Shown here piece after piece: positions 44,238 to 56,770 of a DNA stretch of 64,000 nt. The position numbers and the translations under genes are program-made. Within the stretch, counting starts at the first letter, position 1. Every line of letters starts with the position of its first letter. The notes beneath the pieces were generated by a model. It had not been told where the DNA came from and searched no databases. It was given only the letters and a program-made list of their open reading frames with translations. The stretch is taken from positions 310,001-374,000 of the forward strand of contig NZ_BNBD01000003.1 of NCBI RefSeq assembly GCF_014654785.1, in the 5' to 3' direction. This stretch comes from Streptomyces mashuensis. Lineage in GTDB: Bacteria; Actinomycetota; Actinomycetes; Streptomycetales; Streptomycetaceae.

Positions 44238-45020
44238 TCAGAATGCGAGCTTGTGGATACCCGCGGCCAGGGCCGCGCCAATCAGGGGGCCGACGACGGG
44301 CACCCAGGCGTACCCCCAGTCCGAGCCGCCCTTGTTGGGCAGCGGCAGCAGGGCGTGCACGATGCGGGGGCCGAGGTCGCGGGCGGGGTTGATGGCGTAG
44401 CCGGTGGGGCCGCCGAGCGAGATGCCGATGCCGACGACGACGAGGGCGACCATGAGGGTGCCGGTGCCGCTGACGGCCAGGCCCTTGGTGAGGCCCAGGG
44501 TGAGGATGAACAGCACCAGCACCGCGGTGGCGATGATCTCGGTGACGAGGTTCTGCACGGCGTTGCGGACCTCGGGGCCGGTGGAGAAGATGCCGAGCAC
44601 CGGGCCGGCCTGCGGGGTGGCGGTCTGGTCGACCATGCCCTCGCTGGGGTTGAGGCTCGCGACGAGCTCCGGATCGGTCAGGTGGGCCTTGAACTGGCCC
44701 TGGTAGGCGAGCCACACCAGCGTCGCGCCGATCATGGCGCCGAGCAGCTGGGAGCCGATGTACACGGGCACGTCGCTCCAGGCGACCGCGCCGTCGAGGG
44801 CGAGGCCGAGGGTGACGGCGGGGTTGAGGTGCGCACCGGACTTGGTGCCGATGTAGGCGCCGGCCAGTACCGCGAAGCCCCAGCCGAACGTGATGGTGAG
44901 CCATCCGGCGTTCTGGGCCTTCGAACGCTTCAGTGTGACGGCGGCGCAGACGCCGCCGCCGAGCAGAATCAGTACGGCGGTACCGATGGTCTCGCCGGTG
45001 AAGATGTCGGAGCTGGACAC
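44238..45020 (-). CDS. glpF: Glycerol facilitator (aquaglyceroporin)
   Basis: A 260-residue MIP channel with six spans and two NPA half-helices: HLNPAVTLG (66-68) and [10 protein letters not shown] (near 209). The Asp after the second NPAR is the marker of glycerol-conducting members. The GTG at 45018-45020 follows AAGGAG. It is the first gene of the glycerol operon. The promoter region carries the GylR-type motif at 45147-45163. Confidence 0.96.
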   Translation of the reverse strand: MSSSDIFTGETIGTAVLILLGGGVCAAVTLKRSKAQNAGWLTITFGWGFAVLAGAYIGTKSGAHLNPAVTLGLALDGAVAWSDVPVYIGSQLLGAMIGATLVWLAYQGQFKAHLTDPELVASLNPSEGMVDQTATPQAGPVLGIFSTGPEVRNAVQNLVTEIIATAVLVLFILTLGLTKGLAVSGTGTLMVALVVVGIGISLGGPTGYAINPARDLGPRIVHALLPLPNKGGSDWGYAWVPVVGPLIGAALAAGIHKLAF

Positions 45021-45133
45021 CCGCGACTCCTTTGTCCTTCGTCCAGGGGAAGGCGAACCCCGGGTCCCTCCGGTGGTCCGCGCCCTCCGAGAGGGCGGTG
45101 ATCGGTCCCGCGGCACTGCACACCATAGCGAAT

Positions 45134-45163
45134 ATTGTCGGTAGGTGTTCGACAATGCCGACC
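45134..45163. promoter_or_regulatory. GylR-type operator at glpF
   Basis: Contains GTTCGACAATGCCGACC (45147-45163), which matches the gylR upstream site at 13 of 17 positions, and an overlapping 7-bp inverted repeat ATTGTCG/CGACAAT (45134-45140, 45150-45156). It lies 114 bases upstream of the glpF start. Confidence 0.65.
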
Positions 45164-45339
45164 GATGCACGGCAGTTTTCTGGACGGTTAAGACCCCGTC
45201 AAGGGCTCTGTGACCGGAAACTCCAGGCCAACTGGCCGGAAATCTACGTTCGGATACCGGTGGGTAACGAGAGGGTCTCGCGGGTCACGGAGAGGTCTCG
45301 GACAGGACCCGGAACGGCCCCTCGGCGGCCTCTCCGGCG

Positions 45340-45366
45340 CCCCCGGTCGGCATCGCCGACCGGGGG
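45340..45366 (-). terminator. gylR terminator
   Basis: A perfect 12-bp inverted repeat (45340-45351 and 45355-45366) with a 3-base loop, 14 bases after the gylR stop. It separates gylR from glpF. Confidence 0.85.
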
Positions 45367-45380
45367 GGGCGCGGGGCGGC

Positions 45381-46145
45381 TCAGAAGCGCCCGGCGCCCA
45401 GGTCGCGCGAGACGGCGCGGGCGCAGTCGCGCACCGCGGCCACCAGCCGGGGCCGCAGCTCGCCGCCCTCGCACACGCGCTCGACGGCGCCCGTGATGCC
45501 GACCGCGCCCACCGGCATCCGGCGGCGGTCGTGAATGGGGGCCGCCACGGAGGCCACCCCGGCCCAGGTCTCCTCGACGTCCGCGGCCCAGCCGCGGGCG
45601 CGCACCAGGTCCAGCACACCCTCCAGCCCGGGGAGGTCCGTGACGGTGTGCGGCGTGAACGCCTCGCGGTCGGCGTCCACCATCTCCGCGTGCGCCACCG
45701 GGTCGTAGGCGCACAGCACCTTGCCCAGCGCCGTGCTGTGCAGCGGCTGCATGGCGCCGACCTCCAGCACCTGGCGGCTGTCGTCGGGGCGGAAGACGTG
45801 GTGCACGATCAGCACGCCCTGCTGGTGCAGCACGCCGAGGTGGACGCTCTCGCCGCTGGACCGGGCCAGGTCGTCGGCCCACACCAGGGCGCGGGCCCGC
45901 AGCTCGTGCACGTCCAGGTAGCTGTTGCCGAGGCGGAGCAGCTCGGCGCCGAGCTGGTAGCGCCCGGAGACCGGGTCCTGCTCGACGAAGCCCTCCTGCT
46001 GGAGGGTGCGCAGGATGCCGTGGGCGGTACCCTTGGCCAGCCCCAGCGCGGAGGCCACGTCGGACAGGCCGAGCCGCCGCTCGCCGCCCGCGAGCAGCCG
46101 CAGCATCGCCGCCGCTCGCTCCAGCGACTGGATGGTCCGTGCCAT
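45381..46145 (-). CDS. gylR: IclR-family glycerol operon regulator
   Basis: 254 residues. The N-terminal winged helix (QSLERAAAMLRLLAGGERRL, SALGLAKGTAHGILRTLQQE) is followed by an IclR effector domain (LGVLHQQGVLIVHHVFRPDD; PLHSTALGKVLCAY; the SVAAPIHDRRRMPVGAVGIT ligand pocket). In S. coelicolor GylR represses the glycerol operon and itself; gene order here is the same. Divergent from metH. The motif at 46181-46197 lies 36 bases upstream of the start. Confidence 0.95.
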   Translation of the reverse strand: MARTIQSLERAAAMLRLLAGGERRLGLSDVASALGLAKGTAHGILRTLQQEGFVEQDPVSGRYQLGAELLRLGNSYLDVHELRARALVWADDLARSSGESVHLGVLHQQGVLIVHHVFRPDDSRQVLEVGAMQPLHSTALGKVLCAYDPVAHAEMVDADREAFTPHTVTDLPGLEGVLDLVRARGWAADVEETWAGVASVAAPIHDRRRMPVGAVGITGAVERVCEGGELRPRLVAAVRDCARAVSRDLGAGRF

Positions 46146-46457
46146 CGAGCTACTCCCTTCGCTGCCGCCCGGCGCTCACCGTTCGGCATTGCTGAACACT
46201 ATCGGCCGTTGCCGACCAGGGGATACCCGACAGCAGGGCCCGACCATGATCACCGACACACTCCGCGGGCACCCCACCGGCCCCCGCCGGACCTCTCCGC
46301 CGGGCCCTCCGGCCGGTACGCCGTCCGCCCGCCGACTGGTCCGGACCATGAGACGCCCCTGCGCCGGGGGGCGGTCCTGGGGCTAGGCTGGCCGCGTGCG
46401 CCGTCCGCAACAGGGCGGCGCAAAGCCGACAGCCGTCGCACACCCGGGAGCTGCCCC
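46146..46457. promoter_or_regulatory. gylR-metH divergent promoter region
   Basis: A 312-base gap. The gylR side holds the operator 46181-46197 and a related half-site near 46204-46217. The metH side has a leader hairpin (46399-46406 and 46413-46420, one G-U pair). I see no recognisable cobalamin, SAM or SAH riboswitch core. Confidence 0.5.
46181..46197. promoter_or_regulatory. GylR-type operator at gylR
   Basis: GTTCGGCATTGCTGAAC, a near-palindrome (GTTC-N-GCA-N-TGC-N-GAAC), 36 bases upstream of gylR. It is shared in degenerate form with the glpF promoter. Confidence 0.65.
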
Positions 46458-49967
<3,510 letters not shown>

Positions 49968-49984
49968 CGCGCCCGCCGGTGCCA

Positions 49985-50015
49985 GGGGCCGCGACCGTTC
50001 TCCGGTTGCGGCCCC
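49985..50015 (+). terminator. metH terminator
   Basis: A 12-bp stem with one G-U pair (49985-49996 and 50004-50015) and a 7-base loop, starting 17 bases after the metH stop. Confidence 0.75.
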
Positions 50016-50044
50016 GGGTCCGTGCCCGCCCAATGGGTTACGAC

Positions 50045-51598
50045 ATGGGCACCCACGACACCCACCCCTGGAACCGGCGGCGCTTCCTCGGCGCCGTCGC
50101 CGGGACGGGGGCCGGCGCGTTCCTCGCCGGCTGCTCCGCCGGTGACGGGCCGCAGGGCGGCCCGGCCGCGGTCACGGCGGAGAACGAACGGCACGGCGAC
50201 CACGACTGGCGGCTGGCCCGGCAGGGCCAGGAGCACGCGGTCGAGGGGTACGCCGACCGGGCGAGCGTCCTGCCCGGCGAACCGTTCCGGCTGCACGTGT
50301 CGGTGGCCGCCGGGTCCGGGTTCCGCGCGGAGGCGTTCCGCATGGGCTGGTACGGCGGCGCCCAGGCGCGCCGCGTGTGGGCGGCGGAGCGCATGCCGTG
50401 CGGGGCCCGGCCGCTCCCCCGGCCCGGCGGCCCCACCCGTACGGTCGCCGCGGCCTGGCCGGTGTCCGCCGAGGTGCCCACGCGGGGCTGGCCCGAGGGC
50501 GCGTACCTCGTCCGGCTCACCGCCGACTCCGGCGACCAGCGCTACGTACCCGTCACGGTCCGCTCCGCGCACACCGCGGGCCGGCTGGTCCTCGTCAACG
50601 CGGCCGCCACCTGGCAGGCGTACAACACGTGGGGCGGGCACAGCCTCTACCACGGGCCCGGCGGCAAGGCCGACTACAGCGCCCGCTCGCTGGCCGTCAG
50701 CTGCGACCGGCCGTACGACGGGGACGGCGCGCGGCTGTTCCTCACCTACGAGCAGCCGGCGATCGCCCTGGCCGAACGGCTCGGGCTGCCGCTGGCGTAC
50801 GTCACCTCCATGGACGTCGACCGCGACCCCGGCCTGCTGCGCGGCGCCCACGCGGTGGTGTCCCTGGGGCACGACGAGTACTGGACGCCGGCGATGCGCA
50901 CGGCGGTCACCGCGGCCCGCGACGCGGGCACCAACGTGGCGTTCCTCGGCGCCAACGCCTGCTTCCGGCGCATCCGGCTGGAGCCGGCCGGCACCACCGA
51001 CCGCCGCCTGGTCGTCTGCTACAAGACCGACTGGCGGCTCGACCCGCTGGCCGGCCACGACGACCGGGCCGTCACCACGGACTGGCGGGCCGCGCCCCAC
51101 CCCGACCCGGAGAACTCCCTCACCGGCACGCTGTACGAGTCGAACCCGACGTCGGCCGACTACGTGGTGACCGAGCCGGGCCACTGGCTGTTCGAGGACA
51201 CGGGCGTGGCGCGGGGCGCCCGCTTCCCCAACCTGGTGGGCACGGAGTACGACCGCGTCAACTCCGGCCCGCGCACCCCCCGTCCGCTGGACATCGTGGC
51301 GCACTCGCCGCTGGTGTGCCGGGGCGTGCGCTCCTTCGCCGACTCGGGCTACTACACGACGGCCGGCGGCGCCGGGGTGTTCAACACCGGCACCATGCGC
51401 TGGGTGGAGTCCCTCAAGGGCGACGGGACACACGGCATCCCGCCGGCCACGGCCCGGTTCACCGCCCAGGTCACCGCCAACGTGCTGCGGGCGTTCGCCA
51501 CGGGCCCGGCGGGCCGGGACCACCCGGCGGCGGACAACCTCGCCGCGTACCACCCGTACGAGGGCGATCCGGTGCAGGCGCACGAACACCTGTGGTGA
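50045..51598 (+). CDS. Tat-exported lipoprotein, N,N-dimethylformamidase beta-subunit-like
   Basis: 517 residues. The signal has a twin-arginine motif (NRRRFLGAVAG) and a lipobox (FLAGC), so it is a Tat-dependent lipoprotein. The mature protein resembles the large-subunit C-terminal region of N,N-dimethylformamidase: FRMGWYGG, TWQAYNTWGGHSLY, VVSLGHDEYWTPAMR, NVAFLGANACFRRI and TDWRAAPHPDPENSLTG. The family also covers uncharacterised exported proteins, so amidase activity is not assured. ATG 50033 is an alternative start. It follows the metH terminator, so it is its own transcript. A probable Tat client encoded in the same window as tatAC. Confidence 0.8.
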   Translation: MGTHDTHPWNRRRFLGAVAGTGAGAFLAGCSAGDGPQGGPAAVTAENERHGDHDWRLARQGQEHAVEGYADRASVLPGEPFRLHVSVAAGSGFRAEAFRMGWYGGAQARRVWAAERMPCGARPLPRPGGPTRTVAAAWPVSAEVPTRGWPEGAYLVRLTADSGDQRYVPVTVRSAHTAGRLVLVNAAATWQAYNTWGGHSLYHGPGGKADYSARSLAVSCDRPYDGDGARLFLTYEQPAIALAERLGLPLAYVTSMDVDRDPGLLRGAHAVVSLGHDEYWTPAMRTAVTAARDAGTNVAFLGANACFRRIRLEPAGTTDRRLVVCYKTDWRLDPLAGHDDRAVTTDWRAAPHPDPENSLTGTLYESNPTSADYVVTEPGHWLFEDTGVARGARFPNLVGTEYDRVNSGPRTPRPLDIVAHSPLVCRGVRSFADSGYYTTAGGAGVFNTGTMRWVESLKGDGTHGIPPATARFTAQVTANVLRAFATGPAGRDHPAADNLAAYHPYEGDPVQAHEHLW

Positions 51599-51623
51599 GG
51601 CGCACGAGGTGCCCGTGCGCCGG

Positions 51624-51646
51624 CGGGGCCGGCGGGCCCGGCCCCG
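51624..51646. terminator. Convergent-gap hairpin
   Basis: A 9-bp inverted repeat CGGGGCCGG/CCGGCCCCG with a 5-base loop, between the dimethylformamidase-like gene and the convergent membrane-protein gene. Confidence 0.6.
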
Positions 51647-51674
51647 GCGACGACCACGGTGGTCTCCCGGGAGG

Positions 51675-52343
51675 TCATGCCTCCAGCCCCTTGGTCATGA
51701 CGTACCGCCGGTGGAAGAGGATCAGGCCGGCCAGGACGACGAGCCACTGGGCCGTGCTCGCCGTCGGCACGGCGTCGACGGGCACGGTGAGGGCCAGCAC
51801 GACGCGGACCCCGGCGTCCAGGGTGAGGACGACGCCCCACACGGCGCTGAGGATGCGGACGTGGCGCCGGAAGTCCGGCTCCGTCGTCCAGCGGCTCCGC
51901 CACTGCTGGTAGCCGTCCTCGCCCACCTTCGCCACGATCATCGGGCGGAAGGCGCTGAGCAGGAAGGGGTTGCGCGTCGGCACGGTGGCCAGCACCCAGA
52001 TCCCGATGACGGCCGCGAGCCAGCTGTCCCGGACGAGGAGGGTCCGGGGGTCGCCGGTGACCAGGGTCATCAAGGAGCCGACGAGCAGCACGACGAGGGT
52101 GAACACCGCCATCGTCTCGACCCTGCGGTGCCTGATCATGCCGTGCACGATCCACGGGACGGCCAGCAGGCCGCCGGCCAGCAGCGCCGCCCACGGGCTG
52201 ACGCCGGCGCCGCGCAGGGCGTAGTAGCAGCCCAGCGGCAGGCCGAGCTCGAACACCAGCTGGCGGAGCACGAAGCGGCGGACGGCCGCTTTCTTCCGGG
52301 CCTTCTCCTCCGCCGGAGGGGTGGTGGTGATGTCGTTCGTCAT
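51675..52343 (-). CDS. VC0807-family membrane protein
   Basis: 222 residues. A cytoplasmic charged N-terminus is followed by about six spans in the VC0807/DUF3159-like pattern (FELGLPLGCYYALRGAGVSP; ATVPTRNPFLLSAFRPMIVA; HRRYVMTKGLEA end). Function unknown; related proteins are often found next to TetR regulators. It begins 34 bases after the TetR gene and is probably its operon partner and target. Confidence 0.85.
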   Translation of the reverse strand: MTNDITTTPPAEEKARKKAAVRRFVLRQLVFELGLPLGCYYALRGAGVSPWAALLAGGLLAVPWIVHGMIRHRRVETMAVFTLVVLLVGSLMTLVTGDPRTLLVRDSWLAAVIGIWVLATVPTRNPFLLSAFRPMIVAKVGEDGYQQWRSRWTTEPDFRRHVRILSAVWGVVLTLDAGVRVVLALTVPVDAVPTASTAQWLVVLAGLILFHRRYVMTKGLEA

Positions 52344-52377
52344 GGTCGTCCTGCTCTCACGCTTGTGGAACGCCGGT

Positions 52378-53028
52378 CTACGCCTTGCGGGTGGCGCGGT
52401 CGAACAGGTCCGCCAGTTCGCGGCCGCAGGCGGCCACGTCGATCGCGGCGCCCCCGGCCACGCGGCTGACGACGGCGTCGACGGCGCCGCGGATCGCCAT
52501 GGCCATCACCCAGGGGTCGAAGTCGCCGAACTCGCCGGCCTCCTGGGCCCTGGCGAGCGCCTCGGCGACGCGGTCGACGAGGCCGCCCATCTCGGCGGCG
52601 AACTCCTGCTGCCACGGCTCGTCGCCCCGGGCCTGTGCCAGCACCTGGAGCAGGGCGGGCAGGTGCTTGGGGTGGGCGCCGAGCAGTTCGAGGTTGGACT
52701 CGATGTGGGCGCGGAGCCGGCCGGCGGCGGTGGGCTGCGCCTCGATGCGGGGCCGCATGTAGCCGTCGGCGACCCGCATGACCTCGGCGACGACCTCCCG
52801 CATGAGGTCGGCCTTGCCGGCGAAGTGGTACGAGATCATCCCCGTGCTGCTGAGGCCGGCGCGGCGGGCGATGCGCGCGTAGGTCGCCTTGGCGTACCCC
52901 TCGTCCGCGATCACCTCGATGGCGGCGTCGACGATCTGGGCCCGCCGGGCCGCCTCGGTGAACGTCCGGGGCGGCGCGGCGGCGGGCCCGCCGGAGTCCT
53001 GCTCGTCCGCACTGATCTTTGCTTGCAT
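52378..53028 (-). CDS. TetR-family transcriptional regulator
   Basis: 216 residues. The N-terminal helix-turn-helix is ARRAQIVDAAIEVIADEGYA then ARIARRAGLSSTGMISYHFA. The rest is a helical ligand domain that ends at the RATRKA tail. The ATG (53026-53028) lies inside the first of two tandem palindromes (53019-53037), and no Shine-Dalgarno sequence is evident, so a leaderless or very short-leader transcript is possible. It probably represses itself and the membrane-protein gene downstream. Confidence 0.92.
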   Translation of the reverse strand: MQAKISADEQDSGGPAAAPPRTFTEAARRAQIVDAAIEVIADEGYAKATYARIARRAGLSSTGMISYHFAGKADLMREVVAEVMRVADGYMRPRIEAQPTAAGRLRAHIESNLELLGAHPKHLPALLQVLAQARGDEPWQQEFAAEMGGLVDRVAEALARAQEAGEFGDFDPWVMAMAIRGAVDAVVSRVAGGAAIDVAACGRELADLFDRATRKA

Positions 53029-53067
53029 GAGCAAGACGGTAGAGCTTTTTGCTTGGCCGAGCAAGAC
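53019..53067. promoter_or_regulatory. Tandem TetR operators
   Basis: TTGCTTGNNNGAGCAAGAC occurs at 53019-53037 and again at 53049-53067. Outside the central three bases the copies are identical, and they are exactly 30 bp apart. Each has TTGCT/AGCAA arms. The first covers the TetR start codon. Confidence 0.8.
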
Positions 53068-53110
53068 ATTGCGTAGTTGAGCTACGCGTGTCTCCGTAGC
53101 CGGTGAAGCG

Positions 53111-55339
53111 TCAGTGGGCCAGGACCAGCGAGAGGGGCCGGTCCGTCGGGCGGGCGGGTGTCGTCACGTGCACGACGCCGCCCCGGTCGGCCGGGTCGTA
53201 CGACCACTGGCCGGCCGGCAACTCACGGCCGTCCAGGAGCACCCGCCCGGGCGCCCCGCCCGTGTGGACGGTGAACTCGTAGGGACGCTCCGCCTGCTTG
53301 CCCCGGAACGTGCCGCGGGACGGGCCGAGTTCGAGGGTGACGCCCTCGTCCGTCGTCCGGGTGGTGAGCGTCTGCTCGGCGTACGCGCCGGTGCGGTGCT
53401 CGCGCGTGACGCCGTCGTCCTCGTAGAGCGTGAACGCCGAGGTGCCGGCCGCCGGGTACACGTCCCAGGCCAGCGGCGAGCCGGCGGTGCGGTCCCGGTG
53501 GGAGCGGATGCCGCCCGGCCACATGGGGATGTTCGCGCCGGCCTTCACGAACAACGGCAGCGTGTCCAGCGGGGCCCGGTAGCCGTCGACGGTCGTCGGG
53601 CCCTCGTAGCGGCGGCCGGTCCAGTAGTCGGTCCAGGTGCCCTCGGGCAGATAGATGCCGTCCCGCACCTCGCTGTCCCGGTACACGGGCGCGACGAGGA
53701 AGTACTCCCCCGACAGGAACTCGTACTTGGCGGCCTCGGTCGCGGCCTTCGGGTCGCCGGGGTACTCCAGCGCGAGCGGCCGGACCGGGCCGACGCCCGT
53801 ACGGGCCGCCTCGGCGGCGTAGCTGTACATGTACGGCAGCAGCGCCTCCTTGAGCTTGAGGTACTTGCGGTTGACGGACGTGTACGGCTCGCCGTACCGC
53901 CAGGGCTGCTTGTCGCTGGGCGCCCAGCCGTCCATCGTCATCACGGCCGGCAGGAACGCCTTCCACTGGAGGTCGCGGACGTACGTCTTCGGGCTGCCGC
54001 CGAAGATGCCGTCGACGTCACCGGTGGTGTACGCCAGGCCGGACATCGTGGCGCCCGCATAGGTGGGGATCTGCCAGCGGATGTACTCCCACGAGCCCTT
54101 CTGGTCGCCCGACCACTGCACGCCGCACCGCTGGGCACCGGCCCAGCTCTCGGGGGCCCAGGTGAAGCCGCGGGCGTCGCTGTTGTCCTCGATGCCCCGG
54201 TAGGCGTCCTTGCAGCCGTCGAGGGCGAACTTGTAGCCGTCGCCGACCCAGGCCACGTCGAGCTTCGCCACCCGCTGCCCCGCCTTGACCTGGTCGGCCA
54301 GCTTGCCGAGGCCGTCCTCGGTCCACAGGCCCATGGCGGCCTTGCGGCCGGCGAGGCCCCGGTTCACCTCGGCCAGGTTCTCGTAGCCGCAGCCGTAGCC
54401 GTCGTTGACGAGCATCCAGCCCAGCGGCAGGTCGTGCTCCACGTAGCCGTCGGCGACCTTCAGCGCGTCGAGGGTGCGGCGCTCGCCGCGGTTCTTGTTG
54501 TGCAGGTAGCAGTCGGAGTCGCCGATCTCCAGGCCGTACAGCGGCGGCAGGAACGGACGGCCCGTCAGCTTGGTGTAGCGGCCGACGACCTCCTTGGGCG
54601 TACGGCCGGCCACGTAGTACGCGTCGAAGCGGCGCTCGCGGGCCGTGGTGGTCACCGGGTCGCCGAAGGAGTAGGTGTTGGGTGCGTAGGTGTTGCGGTA
54701 GACGCCGTAGCCGGCGGAGGAGAGGTAGAAGGGCACGGAGTTGGGGTGGCCGCCGTCGTCCCAGTTGTAGTCGACGCCCACCTCCACGGTCCGGCCGCGG
54801 TGCGAGGTGTTGCCGCGCCCGTTCTGCATGCCGGCGCCGTAGAACTGCTCGGCGGCGCCGCGTGCGAGGGTCTGCACGGTCCGGTCGGCGCTCCACGTCA
54901 GGCCCTTGGTCTCCGCCCACAGCAGACTGCCGTCGGCCCGGTGCAGGGCGAAGCGCAGCGGGCTCTTGTAGGCGCGCAGGGTCAGGGCGGGGCTGCTGAG
55001 CTCGTAGCGGTCGCCGCGGTCGCGCCACCGCGTGGGCGGCGGCGGCCCCTGCGGCAGGACGATGTCCTTGCCCGTGGGGTCGGTGAACCTGCCGTCGGGC
55101 GCCAGCTCGACCCGTACGGTGTCGGCGGCGACGAACGTGACGCGGGCGGCGGCCTCGCCGGCCCGCAGATGGAAGACGGGGCCGGCGGTGGAGAAGCCGG
55201 TGACGTCGCCGACGGTCCGTTCCTGCTGTTCCTTCTGGTCCGGGAACTGGGCCCGCGCGGTGCCGGACGGGCCGGCGAGCGGGGCGAGGAGCCCGAGGAG
55301 AGCGGCGGCGAGCGCCGTTCTGCACCTGAAACGTCTCAT
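53111..55339 (-). CDS. Secreted GH31-family glycosidase
   Basis: 742 residues with a signal peptide (to about residue 30). GH31 layout: N-terminal beta-sandwich (about 40-250), TIM barrel (about 265-580) and C-terminal sandwiches. GH31-like landmarks include EQFYGAGMQNGRG, PPLYGLEIGDSDCY and EYFLVAPVYR. The probable nucleophile is Asp in KLDVAWVGDG (about 362) and the acid/base Asp in QWSGDQKGSWE (about 413). The usual GFWNDMNE-type nucleophile motif is absent, which points to a non-alpha-glucosidase subgroup; alpha-galactosidase-type activity is possible. It is its own transcript, just downstream of mshC's neighbourhood. Confidence 0.88.
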   Translation of the reverse strand: MRRFRCRTALAAALLGLLAPLAGPSGTARAQFPDQKEQQERTVGDVTGFSTAGPVFHLRAGEAAARVTFVAADTVRVELAPDGRFTDPTGKDIVLPQGPPPPTRWRDRGDRYELSSPALTLRAYKSPLRFALHRADGSLLWAETKGLTWSADRTVQTLARGAAEQFYGAGMQNGRGNTSHRGRTVEVGVDYNWDDGGHPNSVPFYLSSAGYGVYRNTYAPNTYSFGDPVTTTARERRFDAYYVAGRTPKEVVGRYTKLTGRPFLPPLYGLEIGDSDCYLHNKNRGERRTLDALKVADGYVEHDLPLGWMLVNDGYGCGYENLAEVNRGLAGRKAAMGLWTEDGLGKLADQVKAGQRVAKLDVAWVGDGYKFALDGCKDAYRGIEDNSDARGFTWAPESWAGAQRCGVQWSGDQKGSWEYIRWQIPTYAGATMSGLAYTTGDVDGIFGGSPKTYVRDLQWKAFLPAVMTMDGWAPSDKQPWRYGEPYTSVNRKYLKLKEALLPYMYSYAAEAARTGVGPVRPLALEYPGDPKAATEAAKYEFLSGEYFLVAPVYRDSEVRDGIYLPEGTWTDYWTGRRYEGPTTVDGYRAPLDTLPLFVKAGANIPMWPGGIRSHRDRTAGSPLAWDVYPAAGTSAFTLYEDDGVTREHRTGAYAEQTLTTRTTDEGVTLELGPSRGTFRGKQAERPYEFTVHTGGAPGRVLLDGRELPAGQWSYDPADRGGVVHVTTPARPTDRPLSLVLAH

Positions 55340-55385
55340 GGGCGGGTGCTTAGCGCGCCCGCCCGGCGGAGGGCCATGGACGGAA

Positions 55386-55425
55386 GGCGTGCGGCCCGTG
55401 GACTTCTGTCCACGGGCCGCACGCC
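55386..55425 (-). terminator. mshC terminator
   Basis: A perfect 18-bp inverted repeat (55386-55403 and 55408-55425) with loop TTCT, 15 bases after the mshC stop. It is the longest perfect stem in the window. Confidence 0.9.
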
Positions 55426-55440
55426 CCGTTCGTCACACGG

Positions 55441-56670
55441 TCACAGCGCGACGCCGAGGAGGGCGTCCACGGCCCGCGACACCAGGCCCGGCGCGCCGGT
55501 GTCGGCGCCGCCGGTCTCCGCCTGGGCGGCGGCCCAGCGGTCGACCGCGGCGAGCGCGGCCGGGGCGTCGAGGTCGTCGGCCATGGCCTCGCGGATCTCC
55601 TCGACCAGGGCGTCGGCGGACGGCCCGTCGGGCCGGGAGACGGCCGCGCGCCAGCGGTCCAGGCGCGCCACGGCCTCCTCCAGCACCGCGTCGGTCCACT
55701 CCCAGTCGGCGCGGTAGTGGTGCGCGAGCAGCGCCAGCCGGATGGCGGCCGGGTCGACGCCCTGGCGGCGCAGCGCCGAGACGAAGACGAGGTTGCCCCG
55801 GGACTTGGACATCTTCTCGCCGTCGAGGGCGACCAGGCCGGCGTGCACGTAGCTCTTGGCGAACGGGTGCTCGCCGGTGAGGGCCTGGGCGTGCGAGGCG
55901 CCCATCTCGTGGTGCGGGAAGATCAGGTCGGAGCCGCCGCCCTGCACGTCGAAGCCCATGCCCAGGTGCTCCAGGGCGATGGCGACGCACTCGATGTGCC
56001 AGCCGGGGCGGCCGGGGCCCAGGGAGGCGCCGTCCCAGCTGGGCTCGCCCGGACGGGCGGCCATCCACAGCATGGGGTCGACGGGGTTCTTCTTGCCGGG
56101 GCGGTCGGGGTCGCCGCCGCGCTCGGCCGAGAGCAGCTTCATGGCCTCGGCGTCGAGGTGCGAGACGCCGCCGAAGTGCGGGTCGGAGGCGACGGAGAAG
56201 TAGATGTCGCCGTCGAGCTCGTAGGCGGCACCGGCGTCGCGCAGCCGCTCGACGAGGGGGACGATCTTCGGTATCGACTCGACCGCGCCGATGTAGTGCT
56301 GCGGGGGCAGCATGCGCAGGGCGGTCATGTCCTCGCGGAAGAGGGCGGTCTCGCGCTCGGCGAGGGCGGTCCAGTCCTCGCCGTCGCGCACGGCCCGCTC
56401 CAGCAGCGGGTCGTCGATGTCGGTGACGTTCTGGACGTAGTGCACCTGCCGCTTGGTGTCGAGCCACACGCGCTGCACGAGGTCGAACGCGTTGTAGGTC
56501 GCCGCGTGTCCGATGTGGGTGGCGTCGTAGGGCGTGATGCCGCACACGTAGAGACGGGCGACGGGACCGGGGGCGAGGGTCACTCGCTCGCCGGTCGCGG
56601 TGTCGTGGATCCGGAGGTCGCGGCCCTTGCCGGGCAGGGCGGGCACCTCAGAAGCGGGCCAGGCATGCAT
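55441..56670 (-). CDS. mshC: Cysteine:glucosaminyl-inositol ligase MshC (mycothiol synthesis)
   Basis: 409 residues, a class I cysteinyl-tRNA-synthetase-like ligase. It joins Cys to GlcN-inositol in mycothiol synthesis. The adenylate site has THIGHA, the zinc-site Cys is in YVCGITPYD, and the second signature is KMSKS ([12 protein letters not shown]). The ATG at 56670 gives the family-standard length. It is the last gene of a co-oriented set with the SCO1664-family, DUF3090 and phosphatase genes, and ends at an 18-bp terminator. Confidence 0.96.
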   Translation of the reverse strand: MHAWPASEVPALPGKGRDLRIHDTATGERVTLAPGPVARLYVCGITPYDATHIGHAATYNAFDLVQRVWLDTKRQVHYVQNVTDIDDPLLERAVRDGEDWTALAERETALFREDMTALRMLPPQHYIGAVESIPKIVPLVERLRDAGAAYELDGDIYFSVASDPHFGGVSHLDAEAMKLLSAERGGDPDRPGKKNPVDPMLWMAARPGEPSWDGASLGPGRPGWHIECVAIALEHLGMGFDVQGGGSDLIFPHHEMGASHAQALTGEHPFAKSYVHAGLVALDGEKMSKSRGNLVFVSALRRQGVDPAAIRLALLAHHYRADWEWTDAVLEEAVARLDRWRAAVSRPDGPSADALVEEIREAMADDLDAPAALAAVDRWAAAQAETGGADTGAPGLVSRAVDALLGVAL

Positions 56671-56770
56671 GCCCCGAGCGTAACCGGACGCATGTTCCGG
56701 ATACGAACCGGATCCGGCCTTTGGCCGAACAGGCGCTCTTGCGCCACGCCGGGCCCCTGGGGCCGTCCCC

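Larger units (their letters stand above)
45021..45380 (-). promoter_or_regulatory. glpF promoter region and gylR terminator
   Basis: A 360-base gap without a gene. It contains the gylR terminator (45340-45366), the operator region (45134-45163), and presumably the glp promoter between them and the glpF start. Confidence 0.6.

Noticed and set aside
46399..46457. Possible cobalamin, SAM or SAH riboswitch in the metH leader
   Set aside because: Only one 8-bp stem is present. I could not find the conserved core segments of these classes.
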